A DNA stretch of 45,415 nucleotides, taken from Clostridiales bacterium DTU089 (GTDB lineage: Bacteria; Bacillota; Clostridia; Oscillospirales; Acutalibacteraceae). Location: the NCBI GenBank assembly GCA_001513045.1, contig LFSB01000011.1, positions 10,402-55,816 of the forward strand, given 5' to 3'. The notes beneath the pieces were generated by a model, which was not told the DNA's origin, did no database searches, and saw only the letters and a list, made by a program, of their open reading frames with translations. Of the stretch, positions 8,453-15,951 are shown piece by piece. Every line of letters begins with the position of its first letter. Position 1 is the first letter of the stretch. The position numbers were made by a program, and so were the translations under genes.

Positions 8453-9547
8453 TTATTTCCCGAAACAGCTTTCAATATCCTTCATCCTGTCCATCTGCTC
8501 AACGCCGAACGGACAACGACTTACGCAATGCCCGCAGGAAATACAATCACCTGCGTGTTTTTCAAGTCCGAAATAATGCTCCCCGGCCATTGCGTCACCG
8601 TTTTTCGCCAAATCGTAATACTTGTTTACAATACCTATGTTGATACCCGCCGGACACGGCTTGCAGTGATTGCAATAAACGCACTTGCCTACGGCATCGG
8701 CAGGCTTAAATGAGCCGATAACAGAATAATCCCGCTCCTCCTCAGGAAGCTCGAAGAATCGGAGAATATTTTCTACCTGCTCCGAAGTGGACATTCCCGG
8801 CAAAACCGTCACAACTCCCGGCTTGTCGAGCGCGTATTGGAGGCACTGATATATGGACAGCTTTTCGCCGAACGGAGAAAGCGAGGCATCCAACAGCTGT
8901 CCGCCCGAAAAGGGCTTCATTACCGAAATACCGATTCCATTTGCCTCACAGCGACGGTAAACCGCGCTTCGTTCGTCCACCGAACCGCGTGCATAGTCGC
9001 CCTCATGGTAATCGTATCCGGGGTTGACTGAAAACATCAGCATATCAATATCCGCCTCGTCAAGCACATGCTGAATAAGTGCGGGCGTATGCGAGGAAAG
9101 CCCGATATGGCGGACAACCCCCTGCTCTTTCATCTGCATTAAATATGCAAGTGCACCGTTCTCACGGTAATCGTCCCAATCAGAAAGCTCGTCCAGGCAA
9201 TGAATAAAGCCGTAGTCGATATAATCTGTTTTCAGCTCCATGAGCAGCCGTTCCGTATTCCGCTTTGTCACCTCGCCGTCCGTACTCCAGCCATAGGAGC
9301 CGGTGTCATAGTTTGCGCCGAAATGTATCTGATACATAATCTCTTTACGAACGCCGCCGAGCGCCTCACTGTAATACGGAAAACACTTTGACTCTGCGGC
9401 CGCAAGGTCATAGAAATTGATACCGGACTGATAAGCTTTTTCTATTGCCGCAATACCGACTCCGGCATTTGATTCCGAAATATAGCTTGAGCCGAAGCCG
9501 ATTACGCTGATTTTGTCCCCTGTTTTCTTGTTGATTCTGTATTCCAT
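8453..9547 (-). CDS. Aldo/keto reductase with C-terminal 4Fe-4S domain
   Basis: A 364-residue protein. Residues 1-~270 form an aldo/keto-reductase TIM barrel: FGSSYIS near the start, NFYDLAAAES holding the catalytic Asp/Tyr region, HCLDELSDWDD and GLSSHTP. The C-terminus adds a ferredoxin-like module, CVYCNHCKPCP followed by CISCGHCVSRCP, for one or two 4Fe-4S clusters. Family members reduce aldehydes or ketones using NAD(P)H, with clusters allowing electron input from flavodoxin or ferredoxin. The ATG at 9547 is preceded by GGAAGG; an upstream ATG at 9619 has no binding site. It is first in an operon with two flavodoxins, expressed from the MerR-type promoter at 9640-9670. The substrate is unknown. 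Confidence 0.9.
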   Translation of the reverse strand: MEYRINKKTGDKISVIGFGSSYISESNAGVGIAAIEKAYQSGINFYDLAAAESKCFPYYSEALGGVRKEIMYQIHFGANYDTGSYGWSTDGEVTKRNTERLLMELKTDYIDYGFIHCLDELSDWDDYRENGALAYLMQMKEQGVVRHIGLSSHTPALIQHVLDEADIDMLMFSVNPGYDYHEGDYARGSVDERSAVYRRCEANGIGISVMKPFSGGQLLDASLSPFGEKLSIYQCLQYALDKPGVVTVLPGMSTSEQVENILRFFELPEEERDYSVIGSFKPADAVGKCVYCNHCKPCPAGINIGIVNKYYDLAKNGDAMAGEHYFGLEKHAGDCISCGHCVSRCPFGVEQMDRMKDIESCFGK

Positions 9548-9639
9548 ACAACTACCTTCCGTGTTTACCACCATATTATTTTCGTCTGTTTCCTCATATT
9601 GACAGCCTATATGAAGCATGATATAATTTATGCATCTTG

Positions 9640-9670
9640 ATTATATAAGTTAAACTCGAGTTTAAGTCAA
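9640..9670 (-). promoter_or_regulatory. MerR-type promoter and operator
   Basis: On the minus strand, -35 TTGACT (9665-9670) and -10 TATAAT (9640-9645) are separated by 19 bases. The spacer region contains the perfect palindrome TTAAACTCGAGTTTAA (9650-9665). An over-long 19-base spacer with a central dyad is the hallmark of promoters that MerR proteins untwist and activate. It points at the aldo/keto reductase-flavodoxin operon, and the merR-type gene starts 38 bases beyond on the other strand. Confidence 0.88.
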
Positions 9671-9708
9671 GAGTTTTTTTAAAAATAATACATTTTCGGA
9701 GGCTGAAG

Positions 9709-10155
9709 ATGCTTTATACAATCGGTGAAATGGCAAAGACTCTCGGATTGCCGACCTCAACCCTGCGTTTTTATGACAAAAAGGGGCTTCTGCCATTCAT
9801 GGAGCGCTCAAGCGGCGGTATGCGCATGTTTTCCGACAAGGATATTGAGTGTCTGCGCATAGTTGAGTGCCTCAAGCAATCCGGATTGTCCCTTGATGAC
9901 ATCAGGCATTTTATACGCATGACCACAGAGGGCGACTCCACTATCGATGAGCGGCTTGCCATGTTTTTAAAGCGCAAATCGGAGGTTGAAGCACAAATTG
10001 AAGCCATGCAAAAAACACTCGAAACCATCAAATATAAATGCTGGTTCTATGAAACAGCAAAAGCTGCCGGAACAACATCTGTACCGGCAAGCATGGGCGT
10101 CGAGCAAATACCGCAGGAGTTTCGCAAAGCCAAAGAAAGACTGACCTGCAAATAA
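9709..10155 (+). CDS. MerR-family transcriptional regulator
   Basis: A 148-residue MerR-type activator. The winged helix-turn-helix spans residues 1-70, with TIGEMAKTLGLPTSTLRFYD as recognition region and GLLPFMERSSGGMRMF as wing. A long coiled-coil dimer helix (about 80-115) follows, then a short effector tail with one Cys (CWFYE) in the middle and another at the end (LTCK). This resembles the AdhR/NmlR-like branch that senses aldehydes or redox stress. It is divergent from the reductase-flavodoxin operon and should act on the 19-base-spacer promoter between them. GGAGG (9698-9702) precedes the ATG. The inducing signal is inferred, not shown. Confidence 0.92.
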   Translation: MLYTIGEMAKTLGLPTSTLRFYDKKGLLPFMERSSGGMRMFSDKDIECLRIVECLKQSGLSLDDIRHFIRMTTEGDSTIDERLAMFLKRKSEVEAQIEAMQKTLETIKYKCWFYETAKAAGTTSVPASMGVEQIPQEFRKAKERLTCK

Positions 10156-10262
10156 GCAATCCGGCTTTGTGCTCCGCAAAATAACGGGCGTTAGTATCTC
10201 TCCGATATCCTCGTGCATATTTTTTACCCCGTCCGGGAACAATTGACTGTTTAATTAACAAT

Positions 10263-11062
10263 TCATTTGTTATATCCCCATTTTTTTGCCCATTCGTCGT
10301 AAATTTCCTTGTATTCCTGTTCTCTGTAAACAGCCAATGACATTTTATGCGATTCTTCAAACTGCTGTCTGAATTTTTCAAACGCCTCGCTTTTTCCGCC
10401 CTCGTTTTCGTAAAACAACATGCCCTGCTTTACTGCATCAAGATATTTATCTGTATAAAACACGGTGTTCTGTCCGTAAACCTTTGCGGATTCAACACCG
10501 TTTTCTTTGTCACTTGCCTCATATTGAACACAGAAGCAGCCCTCCGGAGCCATTACATCGAACGAATTCCATCTTGCGGCCTTTTTCCACCTGCGTTTCG
10601 GTTCAACAAACTCATAAGCCTTAAGGCGGCGGGAGCCGAGCCCCATACGCCCAAAATACAGATATTTCCGCACACTCGTGCGTTTTTTGTCTTGCCATAC
10701 GAGAAGTATGCCCGCGCCAAAGAAACACCCGATTGCACGAAAACCTCGGCATTTTGGGTGCTTCGCAGTTTTGAAGGAGAGAATTGTTGTTCCTGCAAGG
10801 CGAAAACCGGAGAAATGCTGTCGCATTTCGAGGATTTTTAACGCAGCGGGGGCAAAAATTATCCGTTCAAAACCGTGTGGTGTTCGACTCCCGCCGCCTT
10901 AGTCAGAGTAATTCCGGTATTTTGCTCAAACACGCCCCACACAACATTCATTTCCTCCGGAGGCAAGGTTCCGTATCCGCTCGGCTCGGGTCTGTGCAAT
11001 GCCTTCAAAAATGAATTGACCATTCCCCTGTCAAGCAATACAAATTCAAAATCACAATTCAT
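10263..11062 (-). pseudogene. Hypothetical gene interrupted by a MITE-like insertion
   Basis: Two frames on the minus strand belong to one gene. The 5' part starts at ATG 11062 (AAGAAGG upstream) and reads into the insertion, stopping at about 10859. The 3' part resumes at 10621 with KAYEFVEPKRRW and ends in EWAKKWGYNK. Removing the element at 10624-10899 plus one TA copy (278 bases) joins the frames exactly: TLTK-AYEFVEP. This gives a 173-residue soluble protein, rich in charged and aromatic residues, with no family I recognise. A full-length product is not made from this allele; the 3' part could only be expressed from a fused start inside the element. The isochorismatase gene lies upstream on the same strand. 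Confidence 0.82.
10624..10899. mobile_element. 276-bp MITE-like element with terminal inverted repeats
   Basis: The ends are imperfect inverted repeats matching at 22 of 26 positions (10624-10649 against 10874-10899), each beginning AGGCGGCGGGAG. Both ends are flanked by TA (10622-10623 and 10900-10901), the duplication expected for IS630/Tc1-mariner-type transposition. It encodes no transposase, so it would be mobilised in trans. Excising it with one TA restores the host reading frame. Short frames inside it are probably not genes. I believe similar sequence recurs in gut Clostridia genomes but could not check. Confidence 0.85.
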
Positions 11063-11128
11063 GATATCATCCTTCTTAAATCTGTTTTACGCGCCGCTGC
11101 TTTGCTTTGTCCGTATCCCGCCCCGGCT

Positions 11129-11626
11129 TCAGTGCGCACCTATCACATCATTCAAGCGCGCCACTTTACAGCCCTTGCTTTCATAATATTGAAGCATTTC
11201 ATCGATTTTCCGCTTATCATAGCTTGTGATGCAATCCGATAAAACTGTGACGCCGTACCCCGCCTTACTCATGTTGTAGCAGGTTGATTTTACGCAGGCA
11301 ATGGCGTCCGCGCCCGCAATGTAAAAGTCGCTGATTTCATTTTCTTTTATAAACTCCGCAAACTCATTGCAGGTCAACGCGTTCCCCTTGGATTTCGTAA
11401 AGATGTTGTCGGATACGATTTTCATATCCGGCACAAGCTCGGCTCCGTGCGTGTCGGGCTTGAAGGTTCTCGTGCCGTCGGACAGGTTGTTGTGCTTGAT
11501 GTAAACCACATGAACAGCTTCGCTCTGCGCCCACTCGACGGCTCTGTTGATGTTGCCGATGACATCCTTATAGTTTTTTGTTATGTCATTTTGAATGTCG
11601 ATAACGACCAATGCCTTGTTTTTCAT
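11129..11626 (-). CDS. Isochorismatase-family cysteine hydrolase
   Basis: A 165-residue alpha/beta protein of the isochorismatase-like family. The Asp of VVIDIQND, a Lys in IFTKSKGNA and the Cys of AGADAIACVKST form the expected Asp-Lys-Cys catalytic triad, and the cis-peptide position precedes ACV. Members hydrolyse amides or vinyl ethers (nicotinamide, ureido compounds, isochorismate). The ATG at 11626 has GGAGGAGAT just upstream, so the 24 residues of the longer reading are dropped. It sits upstream of the MITE-broken gene on the same strand. No siderophore or NAD genes are nearby, so substrate remains open. Confidence 0.85.
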   Translation of the reverse strand: MKNKALVVIDIQNDITKNYKDVIGNINRAVEWAQSEAVHVVYIKHNNLSDGTRTFKPDTHGAELVPDMKIVSDNIFTKSKGNALTCNEFAEFIKENEISDFYIAGADAIACVKSTCYNMSKAGYGVTVLSDCITSYDKRKIDEMLQYYESKGCKVARLNDVIGAH

Positions 11627-11753
11627 AAAATCTCCTCCGTTTATTATACGCCGCAAACCGCTCGCTGAATTTTCATAGAGCCGCAGTTTTGAGGGCATGT
11701 AATTCTTTCAGCCTGTAGCTTATGGATAGTAACGCTTATGGCGGGCGCAAGCT

Positions 11754-11797
11754 TCCCTGTTTCTTCGCTCGCAATTCTCCCTGTTTCTTCACTCGCA
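11754..11797. repeat. Short tandem direct repeat
   Basis: TCCCTGTTTCTTC[G/A]CTCGCA occurs twice (11754-11773 and 11778-11797) with a 24-base period and one mismatch. It lies in intergenic DNA beside the palindromic repeat. No function is apparent. Confidence 0.5.
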
Positions 11798-11837
11798 CAC
11801 CTCGCTGCTTCCGCCTCCGGCGGCGTTTCGGCAAGCT

Positions 11838-11891
11838 AAAGCCTCCTTTGGCAAAGGAGGTGGCAGTGCGCAAGCACTGACGGAGGATTGT
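11838..11891. repeat. Interspersed palindromic repeat, double hairpin
   Basis: Two perfect stems lie in tandem: CCTCCTTTG (11842-11850) with CAAAGGAGG (11852-11860), and CAGTGC (11864-11869) with GCACTG (11874-11879). ACGGAGGATTGT follows. This CCTCC...GGAGGTGGC...GACGGAGG layout is, to my knowledge, a widespread intergenic repeat in Clostridia. A looser relative is at 739-790. The rest of the 250-base gap (11699-11951) holds no gene. Confidence 0.65.
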
Positions 11892-11951
11892 TGCTTGATT
11901 GGTTTTTGGGTTTGGTTGATTTTAGGCTTTGCGGTAAAATTTATCCGCTCA

Positions 11952-12512
11952 TCAATCCTCAGTCCGCTTCGCGGACTTTTCCGCCCACGCGTCCCTCGTC
12001 AGGCAGTTTACGTGAACCCTGCGTTTCTCGTGCATGAGAGGCACGTCCACATTATCCGTTGTCCGCTCATATTTGAACCCGCATTTTTCCTGAACCCGTT
12101 TTGACCTTTCATTTCCGTCATAATACGCGCACCACACCTTTTGCATACCGCAGTCCTCAAACGCATGGCGAAGCATTTCCCTTGCGGCTTCGGGCATAAT
12201 ACCCTGTCCCCAATAGGGAACACCCAGCCAGTAGCCCAGCTCGCACTCATCCGACGCTTCGGTAAGCTCCGTTGACTCGCCGAGCTTGAGCCCGACGCAT
12301 CCGACCGGAAGCCCGGTTTCCTTCAGAACAATTGCGAATGTTTCGGGTACAGCCAGCACCTCGCGGATAATCTGTCTGCTGTTCTCAATGTCGGTGTGAA
12401 CCGGCCATCCGGCTATCGGACCCACGCGGGGGTCTTTAGCATATCTGTAACACTCCTCCGCGTCCGATTCGGTCCACGGACGAAGTATCAGCCTTTCGGT
12501 TTTCAAAATCAT
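11952..12512 (-). CDS. GNAT acetyltransferase, RimJ/RimL type
   Basis: A 186-residue GNAT-fold acetyltransferase. The start TERLILRPWTESDAEEC is typical of the RimJ/RimL group. Motif A, GYWLGVPYWGQGIMPEA, forms the acetyl-CoA pyrophosphate loop, and NERSKRVQEKCGFKYE is the C-terminal helix-strand. Members acetylate N-termini of ribosomal proteins or small amines; Clostridial versions are mostly unassigned. The final KSAKRTED tail is highly charged. A second, unrelated GNAT gene lies just upstream on the same strand, 47 bases away. Confidence 0.88.
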   Translation of the reverse strand: MILKTERLILRPWTESDAEECYRYAKDPRVGPIAGWPVHTDIENSRQIIREVLAVPETFAIVLKETGLPVGCVGLKLGESTELTEASDECELGYWLGVPYWGQGIMPEAAREMLRHAFEDCGMQKVWCAYYDGNERSKRVQEKCGFKYERTTDNVDVPLMHEKRRVHVNCLTRDAWAEKSAKRTED

Positions 12513-12559
12513 ATATATTCCCCGATTTCATATAAAATATCGCAACAAAATGACCGAAA

Positions 12560-13039
12560 TCATTGTGCAAGCTCCGAGAGCGTCTCTCCCGCTATACGGA
12601 AAACCGTCCAGTCGGACATCGGCTCGGCACCGAGAGATAAATAAAAATCAATCCCCGGCTTGTTCCGGTCAAGGCACCACCATTCCAGACGTCCGCACCC
12701 GCGTTCAACTGCAATTGATGCAAGCCTTTTCAATATTGCCCTTCCGTAACCCTTACCGCGGAACTCCGGCTTTACATACAAATCCTCAAGATAAATTCCG
12801 GCTCTGCCGAGAAAGGTTGAAAAATTATGAAAGAAAAGCGCAAAACCTATTTCCTCTTCTCCGACAACGGCAAAAATAACTTCCGCCTTCTGTTTATCGA
12901 ATATCCATTCTCCGAGCAGTTTTTCATCGGCAACCACTTCATCAAGCAACTTTTCATAATCCGCAAGCTCCTTTATGAATTGCAAAATCAATGCGCAATC
13001 CTTTCTTTGTGCATATCTGAAGGTAATATCACTGTTCAT
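12560..13039 (-). CDS. GNAT acetyltransferase, diamine/spermidine acetyltransferase-like
   Basis: A 159-residue GNAT protein whose motif A (YLEDLYVKPEFRGKGYGRAIL) and following WWCLDRNKPGIDFYLSLGA closely follow the SSAT/diamine N-acetyltransferase group. That group transfers acetyl from acetyl-CoA to polyamines or related amines. The N-terminal FRYAQRKDCALILQFIKEL is also typical. GAGGA lies seven bases before the ATG at 13039. It may form a two-gene unit with the downstream RimJ-like gene. A thialysine or other amine substrate is equally possible. Confidence 0.85.
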   Translation of the reverse strand: MNSDITFRYAQRKDCALILQFIKELADYEKLLDEVVADEKLLGEWIFDKQKAEVIFAVVGEEEIGFALFFHNFSTFLGRAGIYLEDLYVKPEFRGKGYGRAILKRLASIAVERGCGRLEWWCLDRNKPGIDFYLSLGAEPMSDWTVFRIAGETLSELAQ

Positions 13040-13175
13040 ATAATGTCCTCTTTACATATTTTTCTCCGCAATGTGACTATGCCGCCGCATTGCAACGGAT
13101 AGTTACTTGATTTTTTTATGCACACACATTATAATACAGGCAGCACGGAACGGCAGGGTGCTTGCACCGCTGAAG

Positions 13176-13598
13176 CTACTGCTTTTCTCCCGTATAAGTA
13201 AATCTTGTGACTTTTCCGTCCGGAGTGTCAACCTCCTCCGACCACATTGACGCGGGACGCACCCACATTTCATGTTCGCCGTAAAGTGCCCTGTAAACCA
13301 CCATCGGCTCAAGCGTTTCTGAGTTCTTCGCCGTTCCGATAACCTCATATTCGTTGCCCTTGTAGTGACGGTAGACGCCGGGCTTGATGCAAGGCTCTGA
13401 TTTTTTAAAAATCACCGTCTGTGCCTTCATTGAGATTTTGCCGACATTGTAGCCGTATCCGGAAAGCTCCTTTTTAAAATTCAAAAAAGAGTGGTCGAGC
13501 GGAACTCCGCAGATGCGTCCGATTTCATCAAAGCTCAGCAGAAGCTCCGCTCTGCCGTCCTTTTGAATATACTCCCACAATGCGTCATATTTGCTCAT
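13176..13598 (-). CDS. DUF1653-domain protein
   Basis: A 140-residue protein with two parts. Residues 1-70 (YDALWEYIQKDG... to VIFKK) form a small helical domain found in many Clostridial hypothetical proteins, which may be DNA- or ligand-binding. Residues about 70-140 are DUF1653: KPGVYRHYKGNEYEV, VVYRALYGEHEMWVRPASM and the FTYTGEKQ tail. DUF1653 is a short beta domain of unknown function, often found alone or at protein termini. GGGGGGAG precedes the ATG. No neighbour hints at a pathway. Confidence 0.85.
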   Translation of the reverse strand: MSKYDALWEYIQKDGRAELLLSFDEIGRICGVPLDHSFLNFKKELSGYGYNVGKISMKAQTVIFKKSEPCIKPGVYRHYKGNEYEVIGTAKNSETLEPMVVYRALYGEHEMWVRPASMWSEEVDTPDGKVTRFTYTGEKQ

Positions 13599-13850
13599 GT
13601 TCTCCCCCCGTTACAATGTATCTTTCTTTTTTAACGCCTGCGCATCACTATGATGCTATAATATCACATGAAGTCATTTTCTTCAAGCACACTCAACTGT
13701 ATTCCGTATGATTTTCCCCCGCACGGACAAGCCGCGAGAGATTTGCGAAAGTCTTGCAAACCCTTGCTTTGTTATGACGATAACATTACCTCAGCTCATA
13801 TAAAAAACGGAAAGGGCGCTTTTCAATTGCAAAGGCCGCGGTGAAAATGT

Positions 13851-14378
13851 ATGATTATTATAATTACGGGCGCTTCCCATGCAGGAAAAACCGCCCTTGC
13901 ACAGAAGCTGCTTGAAAAATACAATTATCCCTACCTCTGCGTTGACCACCTGAAAATGGGTCTTATCCGCAGCGGATATACCGACCTTACACCGCTGAGC
14001 AATTGGGACGAGCTGACCGGATACCTGTGGCCGGTGGTAAGGGAAATGATAAAAACCGCAATTGAAAATGAACAGAACCTGATTGTCGAGGGCTGTTACA
14101 TTCCCTTTGACTGGGCGGCATCCTTCGAGCCGGTATATTTAAAGCAAATCCGTTACTTTTGTCTTGTAATGAGTGAGGACTACATAACAAGCCATTATGA
14201 TGATATCAAACGATTTTCCGGTGTTATAGAGCAGCGGCTTGATGATTCGGAGTGTACTCCCGATTTTCTGCTGAAGGAAAACAGGGCCGTAGCCGAAGGC
14301 TGCCGCCGCTACGGCATACAGCCGGTTGTAATTGACGGAGATTATTTTACAAGCATTTCGCAGTGCTGTGAAAAATAA
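13851..14378 (+). CDS. P-loop nucleotide kinase-like protein
   Basis: A 175-residue protein starting with a strand and a Walker A loop, ITGASHAGKTALA (residues 5-17). A DHLKMG segment follows near residue 35, where adenylate- and shikimate-kinase relatives bind the acceptor. EGCYIPF near 82-88 resembles a Walker B/acceptor strand. Most related proteins are unassigned AAA-type ATPases or 2-phosphoglycerate-kinase-like enzymes. It has no membrane segment. The site before ATG 13851 is a weak GGTGAAAA. It is followed closely by the glycerophosphodiesterase gene on the same strand. The phosphate acceptor is unknown. Confidence 0.75.
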   Translation: MIIIITGASHAGKTALAQKLLEKYNYPYLCVDHLKMGLIRSGYTDLTPLSNWDELTGYLWPVVREMIKTAIENEQNLIVEGCYIPFDWAASFEPVYLKQIRYFCLVMSEDYITSHYDDIKRFSGVIEQRLDDSECTPDFLLKENRAVAEGCRRYGIQPVVIDGDYFTSISQCCEK

Positions 14379-14428
14379 ATCGTCGGCAGTAAATGCACAG
14401 TCTCATTGAAAGGCGGGATTCAACCCAT

Positions 14429-15256
14429 ATGGACTTCAATAACAAACTTGAACGCAAAGCCTCTCAGCGCCCCCTTATAGCCGCTCACCGCGGTGTATCC
14501 GGGGCAAACATCCCATGCAATACGCTTGCGGCATACAACATCGCGCTTCTGCAGGGTGCGGACATTGTGGAGCTTGACGTAAGCAGAAGCAGAGACGGCG
14601 TGCTTTATGCCTTTCATCCCGGAATGGAGCATGCCCACCTGAAAAGCAAGAGGTTTATCGCCTCGCTTAACTCGCGGAGCGTCAACCGCATGCGCTTTGT
14701 AAATCTCGACAACGTAAAGACCCATTATCCCGTAAGCACCCTTGAAGAGGCGTTTGCGTTTCTCAAGGATAAATGCTACATAAATGTGGACAAGTTCTGG
14801 ACTTATCCCGCGGAGATAACCGCAATGATACGCAAGTGCGGAGTTGACAAGCAGGTAATAATAAAGACACCCGCCGAGGAAAAGCATTTTGCAAACGTTG
14901 AGAAATATGCTCCGGATTTGATGTATATGACAGTGATTTCCGAGGAGGACCGCTGCACGGACGCGCTTCTCAAGAGAAATATAAACTACATCGGTGCCGA
15001 GGTGCTGTTTTCACGAGAGGATTCTCCCGCAATATCAGAGGAATACATAAAACAAATGCACGACAAGGGTCTGCTCATCTTCGGCAACGCCATAGTCTAT
15101 AACGAGAAAGCGAACATCAGCGCCGGGCACACCGACGATGCCGCTCTGACGCAAGACATGAATGCCGGCTGGGGCTGGTTTGAGGACAAGGGCTTTGACA
15201 TCATACAAACCGACTGGGTGCAGATGCTTCGTGAATATCTTGAAAACAGAGGATAA
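14429..15256 (+). CDS. Glycerophosphodiester phosphodiesterase family protein
   Basis: A 275-residue GDPD-type TIM barrel. AAHRGVSGANIPCNTLAAY carries the first catalytic His and Arg. ADIVELDVSRSRDG supplies the metal-binding Glu and Asp, and AFHPGMEH the second catalytic His. The barrel ends with DIIQTDWVQML in place of the usual LLTDxP. Members split glycerophosphodiesters into an alcohol and glycerol-3-phosphate. The inserted HAHLKSKRFIASLNS segment departs from standard GlpQ, so specificity may differ. The ATG at 14429 is favoured, with AAAGGCGGG upstream, but a start at 14393 cannot be excluded. There is no signal peptide, so the protein is cytosolic. Confidence 0.85.
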   Translation: MDFNNKLERKASQRPLIAAHRGVSGANIPCNTLAAYNIALLQGADIVELDVSRSRDGVLYAFHPGMEHAHLKSKRFIASLNSRSVNRMRFVNLDNVKTHYPVSTLEEAFAFLKDKCYINVDKFWTYPAEITAMIRKCGVDKQVIIKTPAEEKHFANVEKYAPDLMYMTVISEEDRCTDALLKRNINYIGAEVLFSREDSPAISEEYIKQMHDKGLLIFGNAIVYNEKANISAGHTDDAALTQDMNAGWGWFEDKGFDIIQTDWVQMLREYLENRG

Positions 15257-15316
15257 AAGCGAAATGGTACATCTTGTATACTGTGACAACTCAAAATTAT
15301 GTACATCCGCCCAAGC

Positions 15317-15345
15317 TTGACTTTTGCCGTATTGCGCTGTAAAAT
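15317..15345 (+). promoter_or_regulatory. Promoter of the DMT transporter leader
   Basis: TTGACT (15317-15322) and TAAAAT (15340-15345) are 17 bases apart. Transcription should begin at about 15352, so that the RNA starts directly with the structured leader at 15352-15404. Confidence 0.75.
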
Positions 15346-15351
15346 ATAAAA

Positions 15352-15404
15352 AATCCGGGTGAGCACCTACCGACAGTCAGGCTGAAAATGCCCGGCTGTT
15401 TTTT
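15352..15404 (+). promoter_or_regulatory. Candidate riboswitch/attenuator leader
   Basis: The short leader can fold two ways. Terminator: CAGTCAGGC (15374-15382) pairs with GCCCGGCTG (15390-15398), one mismatch, followed by TTTTTT. Antiterminator: CCGGG (15355-15359), extended by two G-U pairs, pairs with CCCGG (15391-15395) inside the terminator's 3' arm. GGTGAGCACC (15358-15367) makes a third competing hairpin. Exclusive helices right after a promoter and 40 bases before a transporter gene are the mark of a transcriptional riboswitch. Class not identified; guanidine-IV is a guess. Confidence 0.6.
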
Positions 15405-15443
15405 CTTGCAACACAACTACAATAACATCAGAGGAGATTCTTT

Positions 15444-15866
15444 ATGTGGAGTTATATCTGGCCGATAGCACTTGTGGTGCTTGCAAACACCTTCTACAAC
15501 ATAATTACGAAATCAACCCCTTCGGACGTCAACGCCTTCCTTTCGCTGAGCATAACCTACATTGTTGCCGCGGCTGCCTCCTTTGCCGCCTACCTTCTCA
15601 CCGGCGGACACAAGCTCTCCGAGGAGCTGCCTAAGCTTAACTGGACGGCCTTCGCCCTCGGAATATGCATTATCGCTCTTGAGGTGGGATACATATACGT
15701 CTACCGCGCGGGTTGGAAGGTCAACACCGGCTCGTTGGCGGCAAACATTTCACTCGCCTGTGTGCTTGCGGTTGTGGGATTTTTACTGTATCGCGAGAGC
15801 CTCTCGTTCAAACAGGTTCTGGGTATGCTCCTGTGCACCGGAGGACTTGTGTTGATTACACTTTAA
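15444..15866 (+). CDS. Small DMT/EamA-type transporter
   Basis: A 140-residue membrane protein with five predicted helices (about 4-22, 30-53, 67-88, 97-115 and 121-139). The last two, with YRESLSFKQVLGMLLCTGG, match the conserved end of EamA/DMT transporter halves. The length corresponds to half of a ten-helix EamA protein, so it would act as a dimer, like small multidrug resistance transporters. GAGGAG (15431-15436) precedes the ATG. It has its own promoter and a leader that can fold into a terminator, which suggests it is switched on by a small molecule, perhaps its own efflux substrate. The substrate is unknown. Confidence 0.82.
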   Translation: MWSYIWPIALVVLANTFYNIITKSTPSDVNAFLSLSITYIVAAAASFAAYLLTGGHKLSEELPKLNWTAFALGICIIALEVGYIYVYRAGWKVNTGSLAANISLACVLAVVGFLLYRESLSFKQVLGMLLCTGGLVLITL

Positions 15867-15882
15867 GTAAAAAAAATTGATA

Positions 15883-15911
15883 TTGCTATTGCAACGGTGA
15901 AATGGTAATAT
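15883..15911 (+). promoter_or_regulatory. Possible promoter of the seven-gene operon
   Basis: TTGCTA (15883-15888) and TAATAT (15906-15911) are 17 bases apart, 40 bases before the GTG of the DUF2087 gene. The boxes are only moderate matches, but no better promoter lies between here and 22,799. Confidence 0.4.
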
Positions 15912-15951
15912 GTTTGTATACCGATGCGGCACGCAAAAGGACGGAGATATT

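Noticed and set aside
9548-9619. Longer start for the aldo/keto reductase at 9619
   Set aside because: It would start about 14 bases after the predicted transcription start with no ribosome site; ATG 9547 has GGAAGG.
10553-10798. Frames inside the 276-base element (for example one of 81 residues)
   Set aside because: They lie in the inverted-repeat element, lack ribosome sites and start across the element boundary; treated as non-coding.
10879-10900. tRNA-like T-arm (GTTCGACTC followed by a G/C stem)
   Set aside because: No matching T-stem upstream and no D or anticodon arms at the right distance; it is the element's terminal repeat.
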